A DNA stretch of 64,000 bases, taken from NCBI GenBank assembly GCA_016185145.1, contig JACPOB010000063.1, positions 1-64,000 of the forward strand, in the 5' to 3' direction. Position 1 is the stretch's first letter. Each line of letters opens with the position of its first letter. The notes under the pieces are model-generated. The model ran no database searches. It was not told the origin of the DNA and saw nothing but the letters and a program-made list of their open reading frames with translations. This document shows, piece by piece, positions 45,373 through 54,041 of the stretch. A program made the translations under genes and the position numbers. This DNA is from Rhodospirillales bacterium. Lineage in GTDB: Bacteria; Pseudomonadota; Alphaproteobacteria; Reyranellales; Reyranellaceae.

Positions 45373-46326
45373 ATGAGAGCGTTAATTCTGCTGTGCCTGC
45401 TTGCGCTGCCGGTGGTCGCCCAGGCCCAGACGGCCGGACCGGGAGCGGTGCCGCTGCCTCCCTGGTTCGTCGAGATCGACACCGCCAAGAAGGGCGAGGT
45501 GGCGCGCGCCGACTTCCTGAAATACCGCATGAAGTCGTTCGACGACCTCGACGCCGACAAGGACGGCAAGATCTCGCTCGAGGAATTCCTCAAGCTGGCC
45601 GAGCCGCCCTATTCCAGCGACCAACCGGGCGGGCCCAACCTCGAGGAACGCCGCAACCGCATCCGGGCCGCCTTCCAGAGCCTTGACCTCAACAGCAGCG
45701 GCTTCATCGAACGCGCCGAGGCCGAGGCGCCGATCCAGTCCGAGTTCAATCAGTACGATACGGACCGGGACAACAAGATCACCGAGCCGGAGATCCGGCT
45801 GATCATGCAGCGGCTGCAGCAGCGGCAGATGGCCGAGCGGCAGCAGGCGGAGGCGGAGCGCCGCAAGGGACTGATGGCGCTGAACGACCTCATAGACATG
45901 CAGATGCGCGACGCCGACAAGCTCGACAAGAACAACGACGGCAAGATCAGCCAGCAGGAATATCTCGTGGCCGCGGGTCCGGCCGACGGCCCGCAGTCGC
46001 AGAACCAGCTGCCGTACGAAATCCGCAAGAAGCTCGTGCTGATCAAGTTCAACGAGATCGACACCAACAAGGACGGCATCATCGAGCGGCCTGAGCTGAC
46101 GGCCTACTCGGTAAAGGAATTCCTGGAGACCGACACCAACAAGGATCGCTTCCTCGACCAGGAGGAGATCAAGAAGTTCCAGGAAGCCGAGGCTGCCAAG
46201 ACGCAGGAGCTGATCAAGAAGATGCTGCCGCCGCCGGCGCCACCGCGGCCGGCACAGCCGCAGCAGCGCGCACCGGCGCCGGCGCCGTCGGGCCCGCCGA
46301 CCGGACTGCCGCAGGGGACGCGGTAA
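45373..46326 (+). CDS. secreted EF-hand protein
   Basis: 317 residues, start ATG 45373 behind AAGGAAGGG. Signal peptide (MRALILLCLLALPVVAQAQ), then EF-hand loops DADKDGKISLEE, DLNSSGFIERAE, DTDRDNKITEPE, DKNNDGKISQQE, DTNKDGIIERPE and DTNKDRFLDQEE: about six calcium-binding loops. The C terminus is Pro/Ala-rich (PPPAPPRPAQPQQRAPAPAP). Likely a periplasmic calcium-binding protein of unknown role. Confidence 0.9.
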   Translation: MRALILLCLLALPVVAQAQTAGPGAVPLPPWFVEIDTAKKGEVARADFLKYRMKSFDDLDADKDGKISLEEFLKLAEPPYSSDQPGGPNLEERRNRIRAAFQSLDLNSSGFIERAEAEAPIQSEFNQYDTDRDNKITEPEIRLIMQRLQQRQMAERQQAEAERRKGLMALNDLIDMQMRDADKLDKNNDGKISQQEYLVAAGPADGPQSQNQLPYEIRKKLVLIKFNEIDTNKDGIIERPELTAYSVKEFLETDTNKDRFLDQEEIKKFQEAEAAKTQELIKKMLPPPAPPRPAQPQQRAPAPAPSGPPTGLPQGTR

Positions 46327-46381
46327 GGCGCTTCTTCCTGACTCCCCCCGTCATACTGGGGGCTATCGCATATGGCGCTTT

Positions 46382-46500
46382 TCGTCGTCTCGACCGAAGC
46401 GCGAAGCGCGGAGCGGAGAGACCTTCTCTCGACGACAAGCGGCTTATCGTGGAGAGAAGGTCTCTCCGCTCGGGCCTCCGGCCCTCGGTCGAGACGACGA
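46382..46500. repeat. large palindromic element between EF-hand gene and engB
   Basis: Nested inverted repeats: outer 16 bp (46382-46397 with 46485-46500, TCGTCGTCTCGACCGA) and inner perfect 20 bp (46411-46430 with 46452-46471, built on GGAGAGACCTTCTC). It sits between two convergent genes and could end transcription from both sides. Confidence 0.8.
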
Positions 46501-46579
46501 GAGTGACCATCTCTCACCTTCCGGAATCTCTTGTGAGGCCTTCCCCCTCCCAACCTCCCCCGTATGACAGGGGTGGAGC

Positions 46580-47209
46580 TCAAATATGAGAGGCGATCTC
46601 GGCCCTTAGCTCCGGAATCCCGAATCCCGTCTCGCTGCTGGTCGGCAGCGCCTCGGGGTGGGCGGCGCCATGCTTGCGGGCGACCGCTTCGGCGGCGGCG
46701 ACGGCGCGCGGCACGTCGGTGGCCTTGAGCTGGTCGCACTTGGTCAGCACGAGCTGGTAGGACACCGCGGCCTTGTCGAGGTTCTTCATGGTCTCGCGGT
46801 CGGCCTCCTTCACGCCGTGCCGCGAATCGATCAGCAGGCAGACGCGCTTCAGCGTCGGCCGGCCGCGCAGATAGGCCGAAGCGAGGTCCTGCCACGCCTC
46901 CTTCATCGAGCGCGAGACCTGGGCGAAGCCGTAGCCCGGCAGGTCGACCAGGGAGAGCCGCCCGGCGAGGTCGAAGAAGTTGATCTGCCGCGTATGGCCG
47001 GGCTTGGACGAGGTGCGGGCGAGCGTGCTGCGGCCGGTGAGCGCGTTCACCAGGCTCGACTTGCCGACGTTGGAGCGGCCAGCGAAGGCGATCTCGGGCA
47101 GCGCGATCGCCGGCAGGGAGTCGAACGAGGCGGCGCCGGCCACGAACTCGCACGGGCCGGCGAAGAGCTTGCGCGCGCCCTCGATCTCCTCCGGCGCGCG
47201 TTCAGCCAT
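46580..47209 (-). CDS. engB: ribosome-biogenesis GTPase EngB (YihA/YsxC)
   Basis: 209 residues from ATG 47209. G1 AGRSNVGKSSLVNAL, G2 TR in PGHTRQINFF, G3 LVDLPGYGFAQ, G4 LTKCDQL, G5 SSETG. Essential for 50S subunit assembly in many bacteria. The start overlaps the yidC stop by one base (TGATG). The frame that extends upstream into yidC reflects the yidC lesion, not a fusion. Confidence 0.96.
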   Translation of the reverse strand: MAERAPEEIEGARKLFAGPCEFVAGAASFDSLPAIALPEIAFAGRSNVGKSSLVNALTGRSTLARTSSKPGHTRQINFFDLAGRLSLVDLPGYGFAQVSRSMKEAWQDLASAYLRGRPTLKRVCLLIDSRHGVKEADRETMKNLDKAAVSYQLVLTKCDQLKATDVPRAVAAAEAVARKHGAAHPEALPTSSETGFGIPELRAEIASHI

Positions 47210-48814
47210 CAACGCTTCTTCGCCTTGCCGCCCTTCTTGCCGCCGCCCCCGCCATCGGCGGGCGCAGTCACGGAAGCCGGTGCCGGCGCCGGCGCCGCGG
47301 TGGCCACGGCCGGCTTGCCCTTGCCGCCGATCGGCGTGCCGTGGCGGCGCATGATCGTGTACTGCTGGGCGATCGACAGCGTGTTGCTCCACGCCCAGTA
47401 GATCACCAGCCCGGCGGCGAACGGCGCCAGCATGAAGGTGAACAGGATCGGCAGGAACTGGAAGACCCGCGCCTGCACCGGATCGGTCGGCGCCGGGTTC
47501 AGCTTCTGCTGCAGGTACATCGTGACGCCCATGATGATGGGCCAGATGCCGATATTGAAGAAGTGCAGGAACTCCGGCACGTGCCAGTGGAACAGGCCGA
47601 AACCGGTCAGGATGGTGAGCGGATCGGGCGCGCTCAGGTCCTTGATCCAGCCGAAGAACGGCTGATGGCGCATCTCGATGGTGGTGTAGAGCACCTTGTA
47701 GAGCGCGAAGAACACCGGGATCTGCACCAGGATGGGCAGGCAGCCCGCCGCCGGATTGACCTTCTCGCGGCGATAGAGCTGCATCAGCTCCTGGTTCATG
47801 CGCTGGCGAGATGACGCGCACGATCTTGGCGCCGGCGTACAGCTTGGCGTCGGTCGTGGCGGTGGCGCCCGGCGCGATCGCCTGGCCCGGCGCGATGTAA
47901 TCGATCTGGTATTTGAGCTCCGGCCCCGCGCCGGTCTGCTTGAGGGTGACGTCGACCTTCTGCTTCTGGTCGGGGATCAACGTCGCCATCCAGTATTTGT
48001 CGGTGATGCCGACCCAGCCGCCGGTGGTGGCGATCTTCTCCTGCTTGTTGTCCTTGAAGTTGGAGTAGCCCCACTCCTTCAGGCTGCCGTTGAAGACGCC
48101 GTAGGGACCTTCATGGAGGATGTAGATGCCCTCGGCCTTGGGCTCGCCATAGCGCACCACCAGGCTCCAGGGATAGACGGTGACCGGCTTGTCGCTCTTG
48201 TTCTCGACGCTCTGCTTGACGTCGAACATGAAGTATTCGTCGAGCGAGATGTCGAGGGCGAAGATCAGGCCCTGGCCGTTGTCCCAGGTGAGCCGCACCG
48301 GCTTGCCCGGCGCCACCGTCTCCTTGTCCGCGGTCCACACCGAATCGGGGCCCGGCACCTTGATCGACGGATCGGCCGGCGACCAGCCGAACTCGGCGTA
48401 ATAGGGATGCTCGCCGCCGACCGGCGACAGCACCGGCACCGGCGGGCTCTTGGGATCGACCGTCTCGCGATACTTCACCAAGCGGACATCGTCGATGCGC
48501 GCGCCCTTGAGCGCGATCGAGCCGACCAGCTCGGGCGTGTCGAAGGTGACGCGTGGCGAGCGGGCGAGCGCCTCGCTGCGGCTCACGATCTGCGCCGGCT
48601 GGTTCGCCGGCGCGCCGGGCTGCGCCGTTCCCTGCGTGCCGGGGGCAGTGGGCGCCCCGGGTGCACCGCTCGGCGCCTGCGGGGCCGTACCGTTCTGGGT
48701 CGATGCGGTTTGCTGCTGATTGACCGGCGGCTTGGCCGGCGGGAAGGCATACTGCCAACCCATGATGATCAGCACCGAGAGCACGATGGCGATGATGAAA
48801 TTCTTCTGGTCCAT
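47209..48814 (-). pseudogene. yidC: membrane insertase YidC split by an out-of-frame internal deletion
   Basis: Inserts and folds inner-membrane proteins. ATG 48814 gives the normal start (MDQKNFIIAIVLSVLIIMGW), the Pro/Gln/Ala linker and the periplasmic domain to [13 protein letters not shown]. At about 47812-47806 the frame breaks: the next recognisable part, [19 protein letters not shown], then [20 protein letters not shown] and the remaining core helices, is in another frame and runs to 47209. About 85 residues are absent, covering the first conserved membrane helix and the coiled-coil region with its key Arg. YidC is normally essential, so this may be an assembly error. Confidence 0.85.
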
Positions 48815-48826
48815 TGGGTCAGACTT

Positions 48827-49090
48827 CTAGGCGCGCTCGGCGGATTGACAGGAAAGCTTCGGCGGCACGGGCACGGGATCGAAGCCCGCACCTCCCCATG
48901 GCCCGCAGCGGCACAGCCGATGCGCCGCCAGCCAGCTGCCGCGCAGCGCGCCGTGGCGCGCCACCGCCTCGGCCGCATAGGCCGAGCACGACGGCTCATA
49001 GCGGCAGGCGCCGACGAAGAAATACGCCAGCGTCAGCTGATAGAGGCGGATGGCGCCGCGGAGCGCTCCGGTCATCAGGCGGGAGATCAT
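48827..49090 (-). CDS. yidD: YidD family membrane-protein-insertion factor
   Basis: 87 residues: an amphipathic N-terminal helix, [20 protein letters not shown] then [18 protein letters not shown] and [13 protein letters not shown], all YidD hallmarks including the three conserved Cys. Sits between rnpA and yidC as in most bacteria. Start at 49090 (ATG) with an alternative 15 bases downstream. Confidence 0.94.
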   Translation of the reverse strand: MISRLMTGALRGAIRLYQLTLAYFFVGACRYEPSCSAYAAEAVARHGALRGSWLAAHRLCRCGPWGGAGFDPVPVPPKLSCQSAERA

Positions 49091-49142
49091 GCGGCCCGGA
49101 AACTGGCGATTTGCCGGGGCATGCGCAAGGAGTCCGTGCAGG

Positions 49143-49520
49143 TCATGGCGTCGCGAGGGACGACGGGGGCGCCAATGCTTTCAGCCGCTTGAGGGCCTCG
49201 AACAGCTCCTGGCGCAGGGCGGCGAAGTCGCGGTCGATGGCGGCCTGGCGGCCGACCAGGACGTAATCGAGATCGGGGCGGGCCCGGCCCGGGATCACCT
49301 CGCGGGCGGCTTCACGCAGCCGACGGCGGACCCGGTTGCGCACGACGGCATTGCCGACCTTGCGGCTGACGGTGAAACCGACCCGGATGGCGGGCAAAGC
49401 GAGGTCGGCAGGAGCGGGGGCGATCTGCAGGACGAACCCCGGCATGGCGCAGCGCCGACCGGCTTGGACGCGCAGGAAATCGCGGCGGTTCGGCAGCCGC
49501 CCGAGGCGTGCCGAGGCCAA
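49143..49520 (-). CDS. rnpA: ribonuclease P protein component
   Basis: About 125 residues; protein cofactor of RNase P for tRNA 5' maturation. [40 protein letters not shown] with the RNR motif, and [12 protein letters not shown]. The start is not obvious: TTG 49520, 15 bases after rpmH, fits; the longer frame through rpmH is a shadow. Confidence 0.92.
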   Translation of the reverse strand: MASARLGRLPNRRDFLRVQAGRRCAMPGFVLQIAPAPADLALPAIRVGFTVSRKVGNAVVRNRVRRRLREAAREVIPGRARPDLDYVLVGRQAAIDRDFAALRQELFEALKRLKALAPPSSLATP

Positions 49521-49534
49521 TTTGCCGAGGCCGG

Positions 49535-49669
49535 TTAGGCCGAGAGGCGCTTGCGGCCCGACTTGCGGCGGCTGGCGATGACCTTGCGGCCGCCTACCGT
49601 TGCCATCCGGGACCGGAAGCCGTGCCGGCGCTTGCGCACCAGCTTGCTCGGCTGATAGGTGCGTTTCAT
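49535..49669 (-). CDS. rpmH: 50S ribosomal protein L34
   Basis: 44 residues: [20 protein letters not shown], then [24 protein letters not shown], a textbook L34. AAAGGAGTTGCGTG precedes the ATG. First gene of the rpmH-rnpA-yidD-yidC-engB run; a promoter lies at 49734-49762 and a leader hairpin at 49694-49715. Confidence 0.98.
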   Translation of the reverse strand: MKRTYQPSKLVRKRRHGFRSRMATVGGRKVIASRRKSGRKRLSA

Positions 49670-49693
49670 CACGCAACTCCTTTAAATACAAGA

Positions 49694-49715
49694 CCCCCGC
49701 CAATTACAGCGGGGG
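49694..49715 (-). promoter_or_regulatory. leader hairpin before rpmH
   Basis: 7-bp stem CCCCCGC/GCGGGGG with an 8-base loop in the rpmH leader, followed on the minus strand by TCTTGTATTT before the ribosome site. It may tune expression of the operon or stabilise the 5' end. Confidence 0.4.
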
Positions 49716-49733
49716 CGAATTCTGTGGGCGAGG

Positions 49734-49762
49734 GTAATAAGCGCGGCGGGCCTTCGAGTCAA
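49734..49762 (-). promoter_or_regulatory. rpmH operon promoter
   Basis: Minus strand -35 TTGACT (49762-49757), exact 17-base spacer, -10 TATTAC (49739-49734). The predicted start near 49727 gives a leader of about 58 bases. Confidence 0.6.
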
Positions 49763-49859
49763 CGAGGCTGGGAGCGCGGGCCTCCGACCCGCTGACGCGT
49801 ATTTGCATGCGCGCTTGATCGTGATGCAGGCCAGAAGCCGGGTTCCCTTACAATGGGCC

Positions 49860-50501
49860 ATGTCTCTCGTCCTGCATGGTTACACCTACAGCGTCTATAA
49901 CCGCATCGCCCGGCTGGCCTTGGCCGAGAAGGGCGCTGCCTACGACCGGGTCGAGGTGAACCCCTTCGCCGAGCCTTCGCCCGAATACCTGGCGATGCAC
50001 CCGTTCGGCCGGGTGCCGACCCTGGTCCATGACGGCTTCGTGCTTTACGAGACCGGCGCCATCACCCGCTATGTCGACCGCGCCATCGCCGGCCCTGCCC
50101 TGCAGCCCGGCTCTCCGCGGGCGCTCGCCCGCATGGACCAGCTGATCGGGATCATCGATTCCTACGGCTACTGGCCGATGGTCCGGCAGGTCTTCTCGCA
50201 CCGCGTCTTCCGTACCGCGGCCGGCCGGCCGGTCGATGAGGCGGAAATCGCTCGAGGCCTTTCGGGCGCAGCCAAGGTCCTGGCCGCTCTCGAAGCGCTG
50301 GCGTCAAAGCCCTTTCTCACCGGACCCGAACTGTCGCTCGCCGATCTGCATGTCGGCGCGATGATCGCCTATTTCACGCTCGCACCCGAAGGCGTCGAGG
50401 TGTTGACCAATTATCCGCGGCTTGCTGCGTGGTGGGCGAAAATCAGCCAGCACGCGAGCTTCGCCGCGACCGATCCGGGCCTGCCTCCATCCGACCATTA
50501 G
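49860..50501 (+). CDS. glutathione S-transferase family protein
   Basis: 213 residues. Thioredoxin-fold N domain (LVLHGYTYSVYNRIARLALA, then FGRVPTLVHDGFVLYETGAI TRYVDR-type glutathione-binding stretch) and helical C domain (FLTGPELSLADLHVGAMIAY). Substrate unknown. ATG 49860 chosen; the frame from 49803 lacks a ribosome site. Confidence 0.92.
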   Translation: MSLVLHGYTYSVYNRIARLALAEKGAAYDRVEVNPFAEPSPEYLAMHPFGRVPTLVHDGFVLYETGAITRYVDRAIAGPALQPGSPRALARMDQLIGIIDSYGYWPMVRQVFSHRVFRTAAGRPVDEAEIARGLSGAAKVLAALEALASKPFLTGPELSLADLHVGAMIAYFTLAPEGVEVLTNYPRLAAWWAKISQHASFAATDPGLPPSDH

Positions 50502-50591
50502 GACGATCGCGTCACCGACGCGTGAGCGCATTTGCTTTGAGGCAGCGGCCTGACAGGCCAATATCGATCGTGAAGCCACACGAAAGGCGAC

Positions 50592-51308
50592 ATGACCTCC
50601 CAGATGTGGCGCCGGCTCGCGCCCGCGGCGATCCTGCTGCTGGGGCTGGTGCTGTTCCTGCTGTTCGGCCTCGAACGCTACTTCTCCTTCGAGATGTTGA
50701 GCCGGCACCACGCCGCGCTCGCCGCCTGGGTCGCGGCCAACAGCCCTCTCGCGATCGTGCTGTTCGTGCTGATCTATGCGCTGGTCGTGACGTTCTCGCT
50801 GCCGATCGCCATCATCATCACGCCCGTGGGCGGCTTCCTGTTCGGCGTCTGGCTGGGCGCCGGCCTGTCGGTGATCGGCGCCACGCTGGGCTCCGTGGCG
50901 GTGTTCCTGGCGGCGCGCACCGCCTTCTACGACCTCTTCCACGCGCGCGCGGGCGCGACGCTGGCGCGCTTCGAGGATGGCTTTCGCCGCGACAGCTTCA
51001 GCTACCTGCTGTTCCTGCGACTGGTGCCGGTGTTCCCGTTCTGGCTGGTCAACATCGTGCCGGCGCTGCTCGGCATGAAGCTCGGCCCCTACACGCTCGC
51101 GACGCTGATCGGCATCATCCCCGCGGCCTTCGTCTATGCCGGCGTCGGCGCGAGCTTCGGCCTGCTGTTCGATCGCGGCGAGGCGCCCGATCTCGGCATC
51201 ATCTTCGAATGGCGCTTCCTGCTGCCGTTGCTCGGGCTCGCCGCGCTGGCGCTGGTGCCGGTGCTGTACGCCCATCTGCGTGGCCGCAATGACAACGCTC
51301 ACTCCTGA
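50592..51308 (+). CDS. TVP38/TMEM64 family membrane protein
   Basis: 238 residues, about six membrane segments. The conserved VTFSLPIAIIITPVGGFLFG core and RLVPVFPFWLVNIVPALLGM motif mark the TVP38/TMEM64 (VTT, DedA-related) family of putative lipid scramblases or transporters. Its 3' end overlaps the next flavoprotein gene by 20 bases; the two commonly occur together. Confidence 0.92.
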   Translation: MTSQMWRRLAPAAILLLGLVLFLLFGLERYFSFEMLSRHHAALAAWVAANSPLAIVLFVLIYALVVTFSLPIAIIITPVGGFLFGVWLGAGLSVIGATLGSVAVFLAARTAFYDLFHARAGATLARFEDGFRRDSFSYLLFLRLVPVFPFWLVNIVPALLGMKLGPYTLATLIGIIPAAFVYAGVGASFGLLFDRGEAPDLGIIFEWRFLLPLLGLAALALVPVLYAHLRGRNDNAHS

Positions 51309-52710
51309 CGTCTGCGTCGTCGGCGCGGGTTCGGCCGGCCTGGTCGTGGCCGCCGGCGCAGCGCAGCTCGGGCTCGACGTCGTATTGATCGAACGCGCCG
51401 AGATGGGCGGCGACTGCCTCAACTACGGCTGCGTGCCGTCCAAGGCGCTGATCGCCGCCGCCAAGGCGGCCCAGGCGCAGCGCGACGGCGCCGCCTTCGG
51501 CATCGCTCCGGTCGAGCCCAAGGTCGATTTCGCCCGCGTCATGGATCACGTGGCCCAGGTGATCGCCGCCATCGCGCCCAACGATTCGGTCGAGCGCTTC
51601 CAGAGGCTCGGCGTGCGCGTCCTGAAGGAGGAGGCGCGTTTCGTCGGCCCGACCGAATTGCAGGCCGGACCGCATCGCGTCAGGAGCCGTCGCATCGTGC
51701 TGGCGACCGGCTCGCGGCCCACGGCGCCGCCGATCCCTGGCCTGGCCGACGCGGGCTTCCTCACCAACGAGACGATCTTCGCCAATCGCACCCTGCCCAG
51801 CCATCTGATCGTGATCGGCGGCGGACCGATCGGGCTGGAGCTTGCACAGGCCCATCGCCGGCTGGGGTCGCGGGTCACCGTGCTGGAGGTCGCCGACTTC
51901 CTCGCCAAGGACGACCCCGAGCTTGCCGCCATCGTCGTCACGCGCCTTGCAGGTGAAGGCGTCGATCTGCGCGGCCGCGCCAGGATCGCGCGCGTCGAAC
52001 GCGCGCCGACGGGCGTCGCGGTGATTTTGGAGAACGGTGACCGCTTCGAGGGATCGCACCTGCTGGTCGCCGCCGGCCGCGCCCCGGTCGTGGAAGGGCT
52101 CGACCTCGACAAGGCCGGCGTCACCCATACCGCCAAAGGCATCACTGTCGATGCGTCGCTCAGGACGTCGAACCGCAATGTCTGGGCGATCGGCGACTGC
52201 AACGGCCTCTATGCCTTCACTCACATGGCCGGCTATGAGGCCTCGCTGTTCATCCGCAGCGCCCTGTTCCGCGCCCCCGCCCGGCTCGATGCCGCGATCG
52301 TGCCCTGGGCGACCTACACCGACCCCGAGCTGGCGCAGGTCGGCTTGAGCGAACGCCAGGCGCGCGACAAGCATGGCGAGGCCATGAAAGTCCTGCGCTG
52401 GAAGCTCGCAGAGAACGACCGCGCCCAGACCGAGCGCACGACCGAGGGCATGGTCAAGGCGATCACCGACCGGCGTGGCCGCATCCTCGGCGCCTCCATC
52501 GTGGCGCCGCACGCCGGCGAGCTGATCCAGCCCTGGTGCCTGGCGATCACAAAGCGCCTGAAGATTTCTGCGCTGGCGAGCTTCGTGCCGCCCTATCCTA
52601 CCTTGGGCGAAGCGAGCAAGCGCGCAGCCGGCAGCTATTTCAGCGCCACGCTGTTCGGCCCGCGCACGCGCTGGCTGGTCCGCCTGCTGTCACGCCTGCC
52701 GGTATGGTGA
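51289..52710 (+). CDS. FAD-dependent pyridine nucleotide-disulfide oxidoreductase
   Basis: 473 residues from ATG 51289. FAD motif VCVVGAGSAGLVVAAGAAQL, redox disulfide GGDCLNYGCVPSK, NAD(P) motif LIVIGGGPIGLELAQ, FAD motif NVWAIGDCNG and a C-terminal dimerisation domain. It resembles mercuric reductase/dihydrolipoamide dehydrogenase but lacks the N-terminal HMA and C-terminal Cys pair of MerA. The usual catalytic His of the C-terminal HxxPT stretch appears replaced (FVPPYPTLGEASK). Overlaps TVP38 and the next NDH-2-like gene: three overlapping genes. Confidence 0.9.
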   Translation: MTTLTPDVCVVGAGSAGLVVAAGAAQLGLDVVLIERAEMGGDCLNYGCVPSKALIAAAKAAQAQRDGAAFGIAPVEPKVDFARVMDHVAQVIAAIAPNDSVERFQRLGVRVLKEEARFVGPTELQAGPHRVRSRRIVLATGSRPTAPPIPGLADAGFLTNETIFANRTLPSHLIVIGGGPIGLELAQAHRRLGSRVTVLEVADFLAKDDPELAAIVVTRLAGEGVDLRGRARIARVERAPTGVAVILENGDRFEGSHLLVAAGRAPVVEGLDLDKAGVTHTAKGITVDASLRTSNRNVWAIGDCNGLYAFTHMAGYEASLFIRSALFRAPARLDAAIVPWATYTDPELAQVGLSERQARDKHGEAMKVLRWKLAENDRAQTERTTEGMVKAITDRRGRILGASIVAPHAGELIQPWCLAITKRLKISALASFVPPYPTLGEASKRAAGSYFSATLFGPRTRWLVRLLSRLPVW

Positions 52711-52715
52711 GCGAC

Positions 52716-53966
52716 ATGGCCCGTCCGCACATCGTCATCGTCGGCGCCGGTTTCGGCGGGCTGAGCGCCGCACACGGCCTCGCCGGCGCCGATGCCGACG
52801 TCACGGTGATCGACCGGCGCAACTATCACCTCTTCCAGCCGCTGCTCTATCAGGTGGCGACGGCCGGACTGTCGCCGGCGCAGATCGCCCAGCCGATCCG
52901 CTCCATCCTGCGCGACGCGCCGAACGTTCGGGTGATCCTGGGCCGCGTCGCCGGCGTCGACCGCCGTCGCCGCGTCGTGAAGCTGGAGGACCGCGAGGTC
53001 GCCTACGACGTGCTGGTGCTGGCCACCGGCGCGCGGCACGCTTACTTCGGCCACGACGAATGGGAGAACGTGGCGCCCGGCCTGAAGAACATCGACGACG
53101 CCACGGGCATCCGCCGCCGCATCCTGTCAGCCTTCGAGCAGGCCGAGCAGTCCGGCGATGCCGAGGCACGGCGCCGCTTCCTCACCTTCGTGGTGATTGG
53201 CGCGGGCCCAACGGGCGTGGAGATGGCGGGCGCCATCGCCGAGCTCGCCCATGTGGCGCTGCGTCACGACTTCCGCACCATCAACCCGCGCGACGCCCGT
53301 ATCGTGCTGGTCGAGGCGGGGTCGCGCGTGCTGGCGGCCTTCCCGCCGACCTTGAGCGGATCGGCCTTGCGCTCGCTCGAGCGCCTGCACGTCGAGGTGC
53401 GCCTGGGCAAGCCCGTGTCCGAGTGCGATGCGACGGGCGTCACCATCGGCGACGAACGCCTGGAGGCCGCGACCATCATCTGGGCGGCCGGCGTCGCCTC
53501 CTCGTCAGCCGCCCACTGGCTGGGCGTCGAGAAAGATCGCGTCGGCCGCGTCGTCGTCGGTCCCGATCTCGCCGCGCCCGGCCATCCGGAGATCTTCGTG
53601 ATCGGCGATACGGCGCATGCTCCGGGTCCGGACGGCCAGCCGCTGCCCGGCCTGGCGCCGGTGGCGAAGCAGCAGGGCGCCTACGTCGCGCGAGTCTTGC
53701 GGGCGCGCATCGCCGGCCGTGCGGCACCCGGACCTTTCCGCTATCGCAACTATGGCGCCATGGCGACGATCGGCCGGCGCGCCGCCGTCGCCGACTTCGG
53801 CTGGCTGAAGGTCGACGGCACCCTGGCCTGGCTGCTGTGGGGGCTGATCCACGTCACATTCCTGATCGGCTTTCGTAACCGCTTCGTCGTCCTGTTCGAC
53901 TGGCTGTGGTCCTATGCGACTTTCCAGTCGGGCGCGCGCCTGATCACCGGCCCGGATTCGCAGTGA
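52716..53966 (+). CDS. type II NADH dehydrogenase-like FAD oxidoreductase
   Basis: 416 residues from ATG 52716 (ATG 52704 overlaps the upstream stop and is an alternative). HIVIVGAGFGGLSAAHGLAG, RRNYHLFQPLLYQVATAGLS, VVIGAGPTGVEMAGAIAELA, IFVIGDTAHAPGPDGQPLPG LAPVAKQQG-type quinone-site segment, and a C-terminal membrane-associated helix pair (LAWLLWGLIHVTFLIGFRNR). Non-proton-pumping electron entry to the respiratory chain. Forms a unit with TVP38 and the disulfide oxidoreductase. Confidence 0.92.
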   Translation: MARPHIVIVGAGFGGLSAAHGLAGADADVTVIDRRNYHLFQPLLYQVATAGLSPAQIAQPIRSILRDAPNVRVILGRVAGVDRRRRVVKLEDREVAYDVLVLATGARHAYFGHDEWENVAPGLKNIDDATGIRRRILSAFEQAEQSGDAEARRRFLTFVVIGAGPTGVEMAGAIAELAHVALRHDFRTINPRDARIVLVEAGSRVLAAFPPTLSGSALRSLERLHVEVRLGKPVSECDATGVTIGDERLEAATIIWAAGVASSSAAHWLGVEKDRVGRVVVGPDLAAPGHPEIFVIGDTAHAPGPDGQPLPGLAPVAKQQGAYVARVLRARIAGRAAPGPFRYRNYGAMATIGRRAAVADFGWLKVDGTLAWLLWGLIHVTFLIGFRNRFVVLFDWLWSYATFQSGARLITGPDSQ

Positions 53967-54041
53967 GCTCCCACTGACGCGCCACGATTGCGTCCGTCAT
54001 CGAAAATGCCGATCATCGGCGTGGTCTCCGGAGAGTGCTGA

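Noticed and set aside
46580..48814. YidC-EngB fusion protein of 744 residues
   Set aside because: The frame joins the YidC N terminus to EngB only because of the frame-changing deletion; the intervening stretch is out-of-frame YidC core sequence.
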